Below are positions 56,655 to 64,000 of a stretch of 64,000 nt of DNA, piece after piece. Under the pieces are notes generated by a model. It searched no databases. It saw only the letters and a list, made by a program, of their open reading frames with translations, and was not told where the DNA came from. Position 1 is the first letter of the stretch. The number at the start of each line of letters is the position of its first letter. This DNA comes from Solirubrobacteraceae bacterium (GTDB taxonomy: Bacteria > Actinomycetota > Thermoleophilia > Solirubrobacterales > Solirubrobacteraceae), in contig JAJCYD010000052.1 of assembly GCA_029263125.1 (NCBI GenBank), forward strand, positions 118,576-182,575. The letters are read 5' to 3'. Made by a program: the position numbers and the translations under genes.

Positions 56655-58961
56655 TCACCGCGGTCCCAGGACCTGGAATGAAGCCATCTCGCCTCGCATG
56701 TGCTCGGGGAGGTAGCCGGTGAACAGGGTGTAGGAATGCACGGTTCCCCGGCGCGCGGCGACCGCTGCTCGCAACGTGGCGGAGAGCTGCTCATCGAGGC
56801 GGTAGCCCCCGTCGTGAATGCGGGCACGGTAGTGCAGCGTCTCTGTGTCGCCGCCGGGTGTGTCATAGAGCACCTGGACGCGCACGACGCCGCGAGCGCG
56901 GCGGCTGATCGATCCCTCGGCGGTGAGCCTTCCGGAGTCGCTGATCTGCGGACGCCCGGCATCGAGCGCCGCATGTCGCTGCGCGGCACGCAGGCGCACC
57001 TTCTGCGGCTGCGTGTCGGCGTCCCCCGGGTAGGTGATGGTGAGGATGCCCGTCTTCATGCGGGCCTGTGATGACGGAATCCGCCTGTCGATGCGCACCC
57101 GGCGGTTGGCGGGGTCGATCGACTCCCGGAAGCGTTCGGTGCGTCCTGCGGCCCGGAACGCGACCCCGACCTTCCCCGAGGCCCGCGCCGTGATCGGCGC
57201 CAGCACGTTCAGCCGCCGCGCGGAACGCAGCACGCCGGCGCGGGCGATCTGAAGCTTCGCGGCGTAGCGCACGGATGACGAGGACCCTGCCGTCGCCGGC
57301 ACTGGCGCTGGCGGCGAGGTCGTGGAGCCGAGCGTCGAAGCTGGCGGGGTCGACACGGGGCCCGGCGCGGCCGGCGCGGGTCCTGACGGTGGTGGCGGCG
57401 GCGGTGGAGTTGGCGGCGGTGGTGGCGGCGGTGGCGGTGGTGGTGGCTGCGGTGCCGCCTGGTAGCGGGCCACGAAGCCTCGCCGGTCAGCTGACGGTGA
57501 TCCGCCGCCAATCGAATCCGCGAGCACGCCGGCGGCCACGATCCCGGCACCGCCGGGTGTCCCCGCGATCGCCGACGTCATCCCCATGGGACCCGAGTAG
57601 GGCGAGTCGCCGGCGCCGTGGGCGAAGGTGTAGGTCGTGCCGAACGCCGTGGTGAACGGCATCCCGCCCTTGTAGCCGGCCCCCACGTCGGCGCCGAAGC
57701 CGCGCAGCGCGCCGCCGGCATCGTCGAAGGCGCTGAGGGAGAGCAGGCGAAACACGCCGTTGGCCTCGACCGAGCCGCCGGTGTAGACGGTTGCCGGGCT
57801 GACCAGGACTCCCGAGGCTCCCGGCGGCGGCTGGCGCGCCACCTGGGCATTCTGCGAGGCGGCGAGCGTCCGGACGGTGCCGCCCTCGCCGAATGCCGCA
57901 TCGGGCGCCGTGTCGGCTCTCAGTCGCACGATGACCGAGTCGGCGCTGGACAGGTTGCCGCCCGTGCCGGCGGCCACGATCGTTCCATCGCCTGCCAGCG
58001 CGACGGCGTTGAGGCGCGAGAATGCCGCGCCGTTGCGCGAAAGGACGGTGAGCCACACGCCTGCGCTTCCGTACTGCCCGCCGTGAAAGGACGGATCGAG
58101 GACGCCGCTCGGACCGAGTCGGTACATCATCGCGAGGGTCGCGCCGAAGTCGTCCGTCAGGCTGCCGGCGAGGACGACACGGCCGTCGGGGGTCACGGCT
58201 GCGGCTGCCAGCTCCGAAGAGCGGCCGACGTCCGCGAGCTGCTGGATCCCGCTGTGGCCGAAGGCGGGATCCAGTGTGCCGCCGCCCTGCCACCGGGCCA
58301 CGGTCGCGCGCGTCTCAGACCTCGATGGCGGGCGGGCCGCCCCGGCGACCGTGATGCGGCCCGCGGAGTCGACGGCGATCGCGTTGGCCGACGCGGACCT
58401 CGCCGCCCCCGTGAGCGCGGAGGCCATGCCGTCCTCGTCGAACGTGCGGTCCGGCGTGCCGTCCGCGAGGTTCAGGCTCACGACGAGCAATCCCGCGTTG
58501 CGCCCGCCCGCGTCGATCAGGCCCCCGCCGACGAGGATGCGGTTCCCGTGGACCGCGACGCCGGCGGCATAGGAGCCGGCGGCACCGGCTTCGTCGCCGC
58601 CGAGCGCCGGACCGCGGGCGATCCCCCCGGCGCCGAAGCTCGCATCGAGTTGCCCGGTCGTCGTGTAGCGGGCAACGAGGAGCTGCGAGCCGGCGCCATC
58701 GCCCTCCTGGCCGGCGGCGAGGATCCTGCCGTCGCCTTGTACGGCCACCGCCCGAAAGCGGCTGTCCCGCGGCCCGAGCGCCACTCCCCGCGACAGCGGC
58801 GGCTTGGCGTCGCCGAAGCCGTCGATGAGCGATCCCGGCGTGCCCTGCGCGGGTGTGCCTGGCTGCGCGGCCACGGAAGCTCCTGGACCCACGAGCAGCA
58901 GCAACGCGGACGTCGCGATCAGGCCAAGCGGGATCGTGCGGGCTCGGCGGACGTCGGTCAC
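56655..58961 (-). CDS. Exported delta-60 beta-propeller protein with polyproline linker
   Basis: A 768-aa protein with signal peptide (IPLGLIATSALLLLVGPGAS). Delta-60 units (FRAVAVQGDGRILAAGQEGD, LLVARYTTTGQLDASFGAGG, NAIAVDSAGRITVAGAARPP) run to about 500. Two runs of prolines separated by a Thr are followed by a Pro/Ser/Thr stretch and the same C-terminal module as the 49070 protein (VLRSARRLNVLAPITARASG, HSYTLFTGYLPEHMRGEMAS). GTG start overlaps the stop of the upstream delta-60 gene (GTGA). Function unknown. Confidence 0.83.
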   Translation of the reverse strand: MTDVRRARTIPLGLIATSALLLLVGPGASVAAQPGTPAQGTPGSLIDGFGDAKPPLSRGVALGPRDSRFRAVAVQGDGRILAAGQEGDGAGSQLLVARYTTTGQLDASFGAGGIARGPALGGDEAGAAGSYAAGVAVHGNRILVGGGLIDAGGRNAGLLVVSLNLADGTPDRTFDEDGMASALTGAARSASANAIAVDSAGRITVAGAARPPSRSETRATVARWQGGGTLDPAFGHSGIQQLADVGRSSELAAAAVTPDGRVVLAGSLTDDFGATLAMMYRLGPSGVLDPSFHGGQYGSAGVWLTVLSRNGAAFSRLNAVALAGDGTIVAAGTGGNLSSADSVIVRLRADTAPDAAFGEGGTVRTLAASQNAQVARQPPPGASGVLVSPATVYTGGSVEANGVFRLLSLSAFDDAGGALRGFGADVGAGYKGGMPFTTAFGTTYTFAHGAGDSPYSGPMGMTSAIAGTPGGAGIVAAGVLADSIGGGSPSADRRGFVARYQAAPQPPPPPPPPPPPPTPPPPPPPSGPAPAAPGPVSTPPASTLGSTTSPPAPVPATAGSSSSVRYAAKLQIARAGVLRSARRLNVLAPITARASGKVGVAFRAAGRTERFRESIDPANRRVRIDRRIPSSQARMKTGILTITYPGDADTQPQKVRLRAAQRHAALDAGRPQISDSGRLTAEGSISRRARGVVRVQVLYDTPGGDTETLHYRARIHDGGYRLDEQLSATLRAAVAARRGTVHSYTLFTGYLPEHMRGEMASFQVLGPR

Positions 58962-60355
58962 CCGTTGCCCTTGCCTGCAAGCGGCCGAGCACCGAAGCGC
59001 GCGACCGCGCCCCTGACGTTCTTGCTGCCTTGCGTGCCGGCGACGCCGATGACGTACAGCCCCTGCCGGCCGAGGGCGACATCGTTGCCATATCCCGGCG
59101 TCGCGTAGGCCTCGATCGGCGAGATGACCTGGCCGCCGGAGCCGAACGCAGGCTCGGCGTCTCCGCCCGACGTCAGGGCTTGGACGGTCAGGGCGGAGGA
59201 GCCGACCTCGTCCCAGCTTCCGCCGGCGTAGATCAGCCCGCGGTCGACCGCGATGCCTGCGAAGCCCGGTGGCGGCTGCGTGTTGATCGTGTTCGCGCGC
59301 GCCGAGGGCGTGTATCGCACACCTGACGTGCCGAAGGAGTCGTCAGACCGGCCCGTCGAACCGAAGCGCGCGGTGATGCCGAACGCTCCGGGCGTCGCGC
59401 CGCCGCTGCCGTCAAATGCATACCCGGTAGCGATGAGTCTGCCGTTGGATTGCGCGGCGATGTCACGGAAGCCCGAGGCTGCCGCGCCGCCGCGCGCATA
59501 GCTGCGCTCGCTGACGCCTCGCACACCGAAGGTCGTGTCGCGGGTGCCGTTGGACTTCGCTCTGCCGATGATCGCCACGACGACCTGGCCTCGCTTACGG
59601 GTGCCTGCGAAGGCGATCTTCCCCTTGGGCAGCAGCGCGATGGCCTCGATCGTCGCCGGACCGATGTTCAGCAGCCGTGCTCCTCGCTTGACGACGCGGC
59701 CCCTGCGGCTGAGGCGCACCAGCGCGGCGGTCGCTGACGACGCGCCACCGACGATGATCTGGCCGTTGGGACGGATTGCCAGCGCGTTGGCGACCGCCTG
59801 GCGCTTTGCGCCTCGTAGCACCACCGCAACGCCGCGACGACCGAACCGGCGATCCCGTGATCCATCGGAGTTCAGGCGGGCGACGAGCATGCCGTCAGCG
59901 CCGGTGCGGTTGCGCGCGGCGCCGGCGACGACGATCCGCCCATCGCGCTGGATCGCGACGTCTTCGCCGATCGCGCCCGTCGAGCGCGCGGGCAGCGCCA
60001 TGCGCACGATTCCGCGCTTGCCGAACGAGCGGTCAAAACTGCCTCCGCGCGTCAGTCGAGCGACGAGAAGGCGCGGCCTGTCCTCGCCTCCGGACAGCCC
60101 CGTGACGACGAGCTTGCCGTCGCGTTGCACCGCCGCCGCGTTGAGCTGCGTGCCGCGGGCGAGTGTTGTGACCCCGCCCTTGCCGAAGGTGCCGTCAAGC
60201 GCCCCGGGCGAGGCTGCGCTCGCCACGCTGGGTGCGTTGGCTCCCGTGCAGGCGATCAGAGCCGCGCCGGCGAGCGCCGCTCTCAACGGCTTGGCGCCGG
60301 CGACACGGGTCACAACGTCGAGGATCGTGCGCGAGTCGCGCGGTGATGCTGTCAT
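58958..60355 (-). CDS. Exported delta-60 beta-propeller protein
   Basis: A 465-aa protein from ATG 60355, with GGGAG 6 nt upstream and TACAGT at 60399-60404 as a likely -10. The signal region contains RAALAGAALIACTGANAPSV; a cysteine there (ALIAC) resembles a lipobox. The remainder is delta-60 repeat (GALDGTFGKGGVTTLARGTQ, AAAVQRDGKLVVTGLSGGED, EDVAIQRDGRIVVAGAARN), ending without linker or extra domain. First gene of the set that continues with 56655, 56207 and 54629. The 218-bp gap 60356-60573 upstream shows only this promoter. Confidence 0.83.
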   Translation of the reverse strand: MTASPRDSRTILDVVTRVAGAKPLRAALAGAALIACTGANAPSVASAASPGALDGTFGKGGVTTLARGTQLNAAAVQRDGKLVVTGLSGGEDRPRLLVARLTRGGSFDRSFGKRGIVRMALPARSTGAIGEDVAIQRDGRIVVAGAARNRTGADGMLVARLNSDGSRDRRFGRRGVAVVLRGAKRQAVANALAIRPNGQIIVGGASSATAALVRLSRRGRVVKRGARLLNIGPATIEAIALLPKGKIAFAGTRKRGQVVVAIIGRAKSNGTRDTTFGVRGVSERSYARGGAAASGFRDIAAQSNGRLIATGYAFDGSGGATPGAFGITARFGSTGRSDDSFGTSGVRYTPSARANTINTQPPPGFAGIAVDRGLIYAGGSWDEVGSSALTVQALTSGGDAEPAFGSGGQVISPIEAYATPGYGNDVALGRQGLYVIGVAGTQGSKNVRGAVARFGARPLAGKGNG

Positions 60356-60573
60356 GCGGTGCTCCCAGCGGTGGCTCGAGATGCGAGAACGCGCATGACT
60401 GTAGAGAACCGGCCGCGAAGCTGAGGCAGGTGGGTGAACCAACCGCGGTCGCGCCGAGCGCTTGGGCGGATCCCGTGGCCGCCACGATGGTCGATGGCGA
60501 GCTCGCGCGCGTCGGCGAGCAAGGAATATTGCCATGATCCTGGCGTGCTGGGACCAACCAGACAGCGGCGTGT

Positions 60574-61590
60574 TTGCGACGGCGTCTGCTTGACGCACTG
60601 GAGGCGATCCGCATGAAGCCCGTGCGCGGACCGCTGCAACACGTGCGAGGTCTGCGTGCGCGCCTGGCCGGCATGGCCGCCGTCATCGGGCAGACCCGCG
60701 ACGGCGTCCAGGACGTCAGCGCCGCGCTGGCGATCCAGGGTGCCGAGATCCAACGACTGAGTTCGCTCGTCGATGATCTGGAGGCACAGATGCGCGACGA
60801 GCAGGCATACGGGGCCGCACGCGACTCGCTGACGCAGAACATGCTGCGAGTGGTGTTCGCCGAGGAGCGCGCGATGCGTGAGCGCCTCTGGCACGAGCGC
60901 TCTGACGCCGAGTACGAGGTGGCATACGTCGAGCCCGAGCCGCTTGTCTCGGTGGTGATCGCCACCTACGACAACTTCGGGCTGATGGGCGAGCGCGCCC
61001 TGCCATCGATCCTCAGGCAGAGCTACCAGAACTTCGAGGTGGTGATCGTCGGTGATCGGGCGCCGCCGGAGGCGGCTGACACGGTCGCGAGGTTCAATGA
61101 CGACCGCCTGCGGTATTACAACCTGAATCGGCGCGGCCCATATCCGCGCGATCCGACGGCCTTTCGCAACGTCGCCGGAACGCCTGCATACAACGAGGGC
61201 GTGCACCACGCCCGAGGCCGCTGGATAGCCCCGCTTGGAGACGACGACGCGTTTCGTGCCAACCACATCGAGGTGCTGCTCGAGCTGGCGCGCCGCGAGC
61301 GGCTGGAGGCCGCGTACGGTAAGTACCTGACGCATTTTCGAGACGGTCGTCCGACGGAGCTCGTTGGTGAGTTTCCGCCCGTGCAGGGCTTCTTCGGACT
61401 GCAGAATCTGCTCTATCACGCGCACCTGAGCTTCTTCGAGCTCGAGCTCGGCGACGAGATCTTCTCGCTGGCCGGTGACTGGTCATTCGCCGAGCGCATG
61501 CTTCGCTGTGGGGTGCGCTTCGGGATGGTCGACGACATCGTGACCGATTACTACCCCTCTTGGTCGTGGACCCCTCGCGAGGTCAGTTGA
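60574..61590 (+). CDS. GT2 glycosyltransferase with N-terminal coiled coil
   Basis: A 338-aa protein from TTG 60574 (ATG 60613 is an alternative). Residues 40-105 are coiled-coil-like (AEIQRLSSLVDDLEAQMRDE). The GT-A domain begins near 125: LVSVVIATYDNFGLMGERAL, FEVVIVGDRAPPEA, EGVHHARGRWIAPLGDDDAF and GDWSFAERMLRCGVRFGMVD. Single gene convergent with the ABC exporter genes, likely acting on the same glycan; 126 bp between the stops show nothing notable. Confidence 0.82.
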   Translation: MRRRLLDALEAIRMKPVRGPLQHVRGLRARLAGMAAVIGQTRDGVQDVSAALAIQGAEIQRLSSLVDDLEAQMRDEQAYGAARDSLTQNMLRVVFAEERAMRERLWHERSDAEYEVAYVEPEPLVSVVIATYDNFGLMGERALPSILRQSYQNFEVVIVGDRAPPEAADTVARFNDDRLRYYNLNRRGPYPRDPTAFRNVAGTPAYNEGVHHARGRWIAPLGDDDAFRANHIEVLLELARRERLEAAYGKYLTHFRDGRPTELVGEFPPVQGFFGLQNLLYHAHLSFFELELGDEIFSLAGDWSFAERMLRCGVRFGMVDDIVTDYYPSWSWTPREVS

Positions 61591-61716
61591 TCCGCCAGGC
61601 GCTCGACGTCCGCCCGTCGAAGCCGTTGAGGTGCTGGTGAGGGTGCTCCGGCGACTTGGCGGGGCAGGCGTCGAGCTGTGCTGGGGCGAGCGCGGTTTCC
61701 TCGAGGTGGCGATGCC

Positions 61717-62592
61717 CTACATCTCCTCGGCGATTCGTGGCGCCTCGCGGTTGAAGACCCAGAGTCCGAGCAGGAACGTCGCGATCACGATGCCCAGCGG
61801 CACGAGGAGCGTGGCGGGGTCGCCGATCGCGTCGCCCGCGCTGAGGTATGCCGGGTTTACGACGAGATGACGCGCCTCCTGCACGACGGTCGCCAGTGGG
61901 TTGGCGAGCAGGATCTGCCCGATGGTCTCATGCCCCTTGGACACGACGACCTCGTAGGGGATGAGGATCAGCGAGGCGTAGAAGACGATCTGCAGCACGA
62001 CGTCCCAGATCGGCGCGATGTCGCGATAGCGGATGTACAGCGCCGACAGCAGCATCGCGATCCCCGCTGCGAACAGCGCGATGATCAGGAGCAGCGGCAG
62101 GACCGCGAGCCAGCCCCAGCCCGGTCGCACACCCGAGATCAGCCCGAAGATCGCGACGACGACGAGGTTGAGTGCGAGGTTGAAGCAGGCCGTGAGCACA
62201 ACGGCCATCGGGATCGCCATGCGCGGGAACTGGATCTTCCGAACGAGGTTCTCGCGGTCCATCACGCAGGTGACGGCGGCGCCGGTCGCTTCCGCGAAGA
62301 ACGTGTAGAGCACGATCCCCAGCAGCAGCGCGACGCCGAAGTCCGGCTGGTCGCTGATGCTGAGGATCACCGTGAACAGCACATACAGGACGCCGAACAG
62401 CATCAGCGGGCGCATCAGCTGCCACAGGTAGCCCAGCGCCGAGCCGAAGAAGCGCAGCTTGAACTCTTGCACGGCCAGGGTCTTGGTCAGCGCGACGAAG
62501 CGGCGCGGTCCCCCGCTGAACGCCGACGGCCCGTTGACGTCCTTGCCGCCCGAGGGCATGAGCGGCGCCATGTCCGTGATGGCGGTGCTCAT
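61717..62592 (-). CDS. wzm: ABC-2 type polysaccharide export permease
   Basis: A 291-aa integral membrane protein with six hydrophobic helices in the ABC-2 arrangement: LTKTLAVQEFKLRFFGSALG before the first helix, YLWQLMRPLMLFGVLYVLFT, then LVRKIQFPRMAIPMAVVLTA between helices two and three, and IPYEVVVSKGHETIGQILLA late, all typical of Wzm/TagG permeases. It would export a lipid-linked polysaccharide from the cytoplasmic side. ATGA overlap with the ATPase gene upstream makes the two-component transporter. Confidence 0.93.
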   Translation of the reverse strand: MSTAITDMAPLMPSGGKDVNGPSAFSGGPRRFVALTKTLAVQEFKLRFFGSALGYLWQLMRPLMLFGVLYVLFTVILSISDQPDFGVALLLGIVLYTFFAEATGAAVTCVMDRENLVRKIQFPRMAIPMAVVLTACFNLALNLVVVAIFGLISGVRPGWGWLAVLPLLLIIALFAAGIAMLLSALYIRYRDIAPIWDVVLQIVFYASLILIPYEVVVSKGHETIGQILLANPLATVVQEARHLVVNPAYLSAGDAIGDPATLLVPLGIVIATFLLGLWVFNREAPRIAEEM

Positions 62593-63857
62593 GTGCGCGG
62601 CGCCGCCTGCTCCACACGCAGTTCGGCGCGCCGCAGCGTGAGCTCATTGGGAAGATCGGTCAGGCCCCCGGTCGCGTGCGGTCCGCTGATGACGAACGAC
62701 AAGACGCCGTCACAGCGCGTCAGCTCGGTCTTCCCGCTTCCGGGGTGTCCGACGATCAGCGTGCAGCTGTAGCGGCCGGGACGGAACCGGGGATCGAAGG
62801 TGACGGCCAGATCGAACGGCTCGCCCGCTTCATACCGGCCTTCGCCGCTGCGGTCGAAGGCCGTCGTGGCGACGAGCATGTCCTGGTGGTGCTCGTTGAG
62901 AACCAGCACCGTGAAGGCGGGATCGCGCAGCTCGGCGAGCGGATGGACGGTCATGACGAACGAGTAACGCTGTCCCTGGATGCAGGTGGATACGTGCTCG
63001 CCGCGGTCGTTCTCGATCCAGGATTGGCCCGCCTCCACGGGTGCGTCCTCCGCGGTCGACACGGCCGGCGCGGCTTGCACCTCGGGCTCGGAGCTGGCCT
63101 GCTCGCGCGCGAAGTTCAGCTCCAGGTAGCGGTTCGCCACGGCGTCGGGTTCCCCGATCATCACGACGTTGCCGTGCTCCAGCAGCAGCGCGCGGTCGCA
63201 CATGCGCGTCACGCTGCCCATGTCGTGGGTGACGAACAGCACCGTTTGACCGGCATCGCGCAGGTCATTGAAGACGTCGAAGCACTTCTGCTGGAAGTTG
63301 GCGTCGCCGACGGCGAGCACCTCGTCGACGAGCAGGATGTCGGCCTCGACCTGGATCGCGACGGAGAACGCGAGCCGGACGTACATTCCCGACGAGTAGT
63401 TCTTGAGCTTGAGCTCCTGGAACTCGCGCAACTCGGCGAAGTCGATGATCTGGTCGTAGCGCGCCTGCGCCTCGCGCGCGGTGAGCCCGAGCATGATCCC
63501 GTTCATGATGACGTTGTCGCGGGCCGCCAGGTCAGGGTTGAATCCGACGCCAAGCTCGATGAATGTCGACATCCGGCCGTCGATGACGATCCGTCCCCTG
63601 TCGAGGCCGTAGATGCCCGCGAGGCACTTCAGCAGCGTGCTCTTGCCCGAGCCGTTGCGTCCGACGACGCCGTAGAACTCACCGCGGCGAACGTCGAACG
63701 AGACGTCTTCCAGCGCCGTGAACTCGTCGTGGCCACGCCGCCGGAACGGGTGCAGCGCGTGCTCCTTGAGCGTATGTGTGGCCTCGCGGGGAATGCGGAA
63801 GGACTTGCGGGCTCCGCTGACGCCGATGACGACGTCCTGCGCTGCAGGGCGCGGCAT
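62589..63857 (-). CDS. wzt: ABC polysaccharide exporter ATPase with C-terminal substrate domain
   Basis: A 422-aa ATPase. Residues 1-250 are the nucleotide-binding domain: Walker A GVVGRNGSGKSTLL, the variant signature LKNYSSGMYVRLAFS that marks Wzt/TagH transporters, Walker B ADILLVDEVLAVGD and the switch VTHDM. Residues 270-422 form a beta-rich Wzt_C domain (GEHVSTCIQGQRYSFVMTVH, GRYSCTLIVGHP) that in known systems recognises the modified end of the glycan chain. This fits a locus rich in methyltransferases, since terminal modification is the usual export signal. Starts 7 nt after the truncated gene upstream. Confidence 0.93.
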   Translation of the reverse strand: MPRPAAQDVVIGVSGARKSFRIPREATHTLKEHALHPFRRRGHDEFTALEDVSFDVRRGEFYGVVGRNGSGKSTLLKCLAGIYGLDRGRIVIDGRMSTFIELGVGFNPDLAARDNVIMNGIMLGLTAREAQARYDQIIDFAELREFQELKLKNYSSGMYVRLAFSVAIQVEADILLVDEVLAVGDANFQQKCFDVFNDLRDAGQTVLFVTHDMGSVTRMCDRALLLEHGNVVMIGEPDAVANRYLELNFAREQASSEPEVQAAPAVSTAEDAPVEAGQSWIENDRGEHVSTCIQGQRYSFVMTVHPLAELRDPAFTVLVLNEHHQDMLVATTAFDRSGEGRYEAGEPFDLAVTFDPRFRPGRYSCTLIVGHPGSGKTELTRCDGVLSFVISGPHATGGLTDLPNELTLRRAELRVEQAAPRT

Positions 63858-63864
63858 GCCGGCG

Positions 63865-64000
63865 TTAACCCGCGCCGCGGGGCGGCGGTGCTCCAGTGGA
63901 CGAGTCCACGCGGGTGATCACCGGCGACGGCTCGCCGATCCCGCACTCGAAGTAGCCGTTGATCGTGGCGAACTCGCCGGGCGGGCCATCGTGCACGGGG
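63865..64000 (-). CDS. C-terminal end of an unidentified gene
   Basis: An open frame entering from the right edge gives 44 residues, GEFATINGYFECGIGEPSPV then ITRVDSSTGAPPPRGAG, and TAA at 63865-63867. It shares strand and 7-bp spacing with wzt, so it is probably the preceding gene of the exporter operon. Too short for a family call. Confidence 0.6.
   Translation of the reverse strand, partial: PVHDGPPGEFATINGYFECGIGEPSPVITRVDSSTGAPPPRGAG

Noticed and set aside
61631..62772. Plus-strand frames opposite the ABC exporter permease and ATPase.
   Set aside because: The minus-strand Wzm and Wzt motifs are unambiguous, and the two minus-strand genes overlap by ATGA.

Overview
The window looks like chromosomal DNA of a very GC-rich actinobacterium, most likely from the Thermoleophilia/Solirubrobacterales group. 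This is an inference from the strong third-position GC bias, the many GTG/TTG starts, the 4-bp ATGA/GTGA gene overlaps, the frequent leaderless promoters (TANNNT about 6-7 nt before the start codon) and a cluster of secreted delta-60-repeat proteins. No rRNA, tRNA or CRISPR array was seen.

Layout. 1-3.4 kb: aconitase (cut by the left edge) and a cyclopropane-fatty-acid synthase, both minus strand. 3.5-11.3 kb: a DUF427 protein, two very large paralogous AAA/TPR ATPases and a class III nucleotide cyclase. 11.6-13.9 kb: a DsbA/FrnE-like oxidoreductase, an internally deleted ABM-type mini-protein and a MOSC protein as one overlapping set, meeting a minus-strand set of SAM methyltransferase, SDR and BAAT-like protein. 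15.6-18.9 kb: a dolichol-phosphate-mannose-synthase-like glycosyltransferase, an LPG-synthase-type membrane protein and a FAD oxidoreductase.

18.9-22.2 kb: an accessory island between the FAD oxidoreductase and a VOC protein. It is built from three diverged, partly decayed copies of a toxin-antitoxin-bearing segment, and carries one intact pair consisting of a 93-aa protein and a DUF6036-like nucleotidyltransferase. This is the most unusual part of the window.

22.2-49.0 kb: a large surface-glycan locus with about ten glycosyltransferase genes (three of them two-domain, GT2/GT4 fused in both orders), a WaaL/Wzy-type ligase with TPR tail, a secreted clan GH-A-like hydrolase, a C-terminally anchored secreted protein, a Trp-heptad coiled-coil protein and six methyltransferases. 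At 60.6-64 kb the same theme returns with a GT2, the Wzm/Wzt ABC polysaccharide exporter and a truncated gene. Together these suggest assembly, modification, export and ligation of a cell-surface polysaccharide.

49.1-60.4 kb: a secreted-protein locus with four delta-60 beta-propeller proteins (two with polyproline linker and a shared C-terminal module, one a likely lipoprotein), a four-repeat exported protein, an S1-family serine protease and a small lipoprotein, flanked by well-formed hairpins and SD-led starts.
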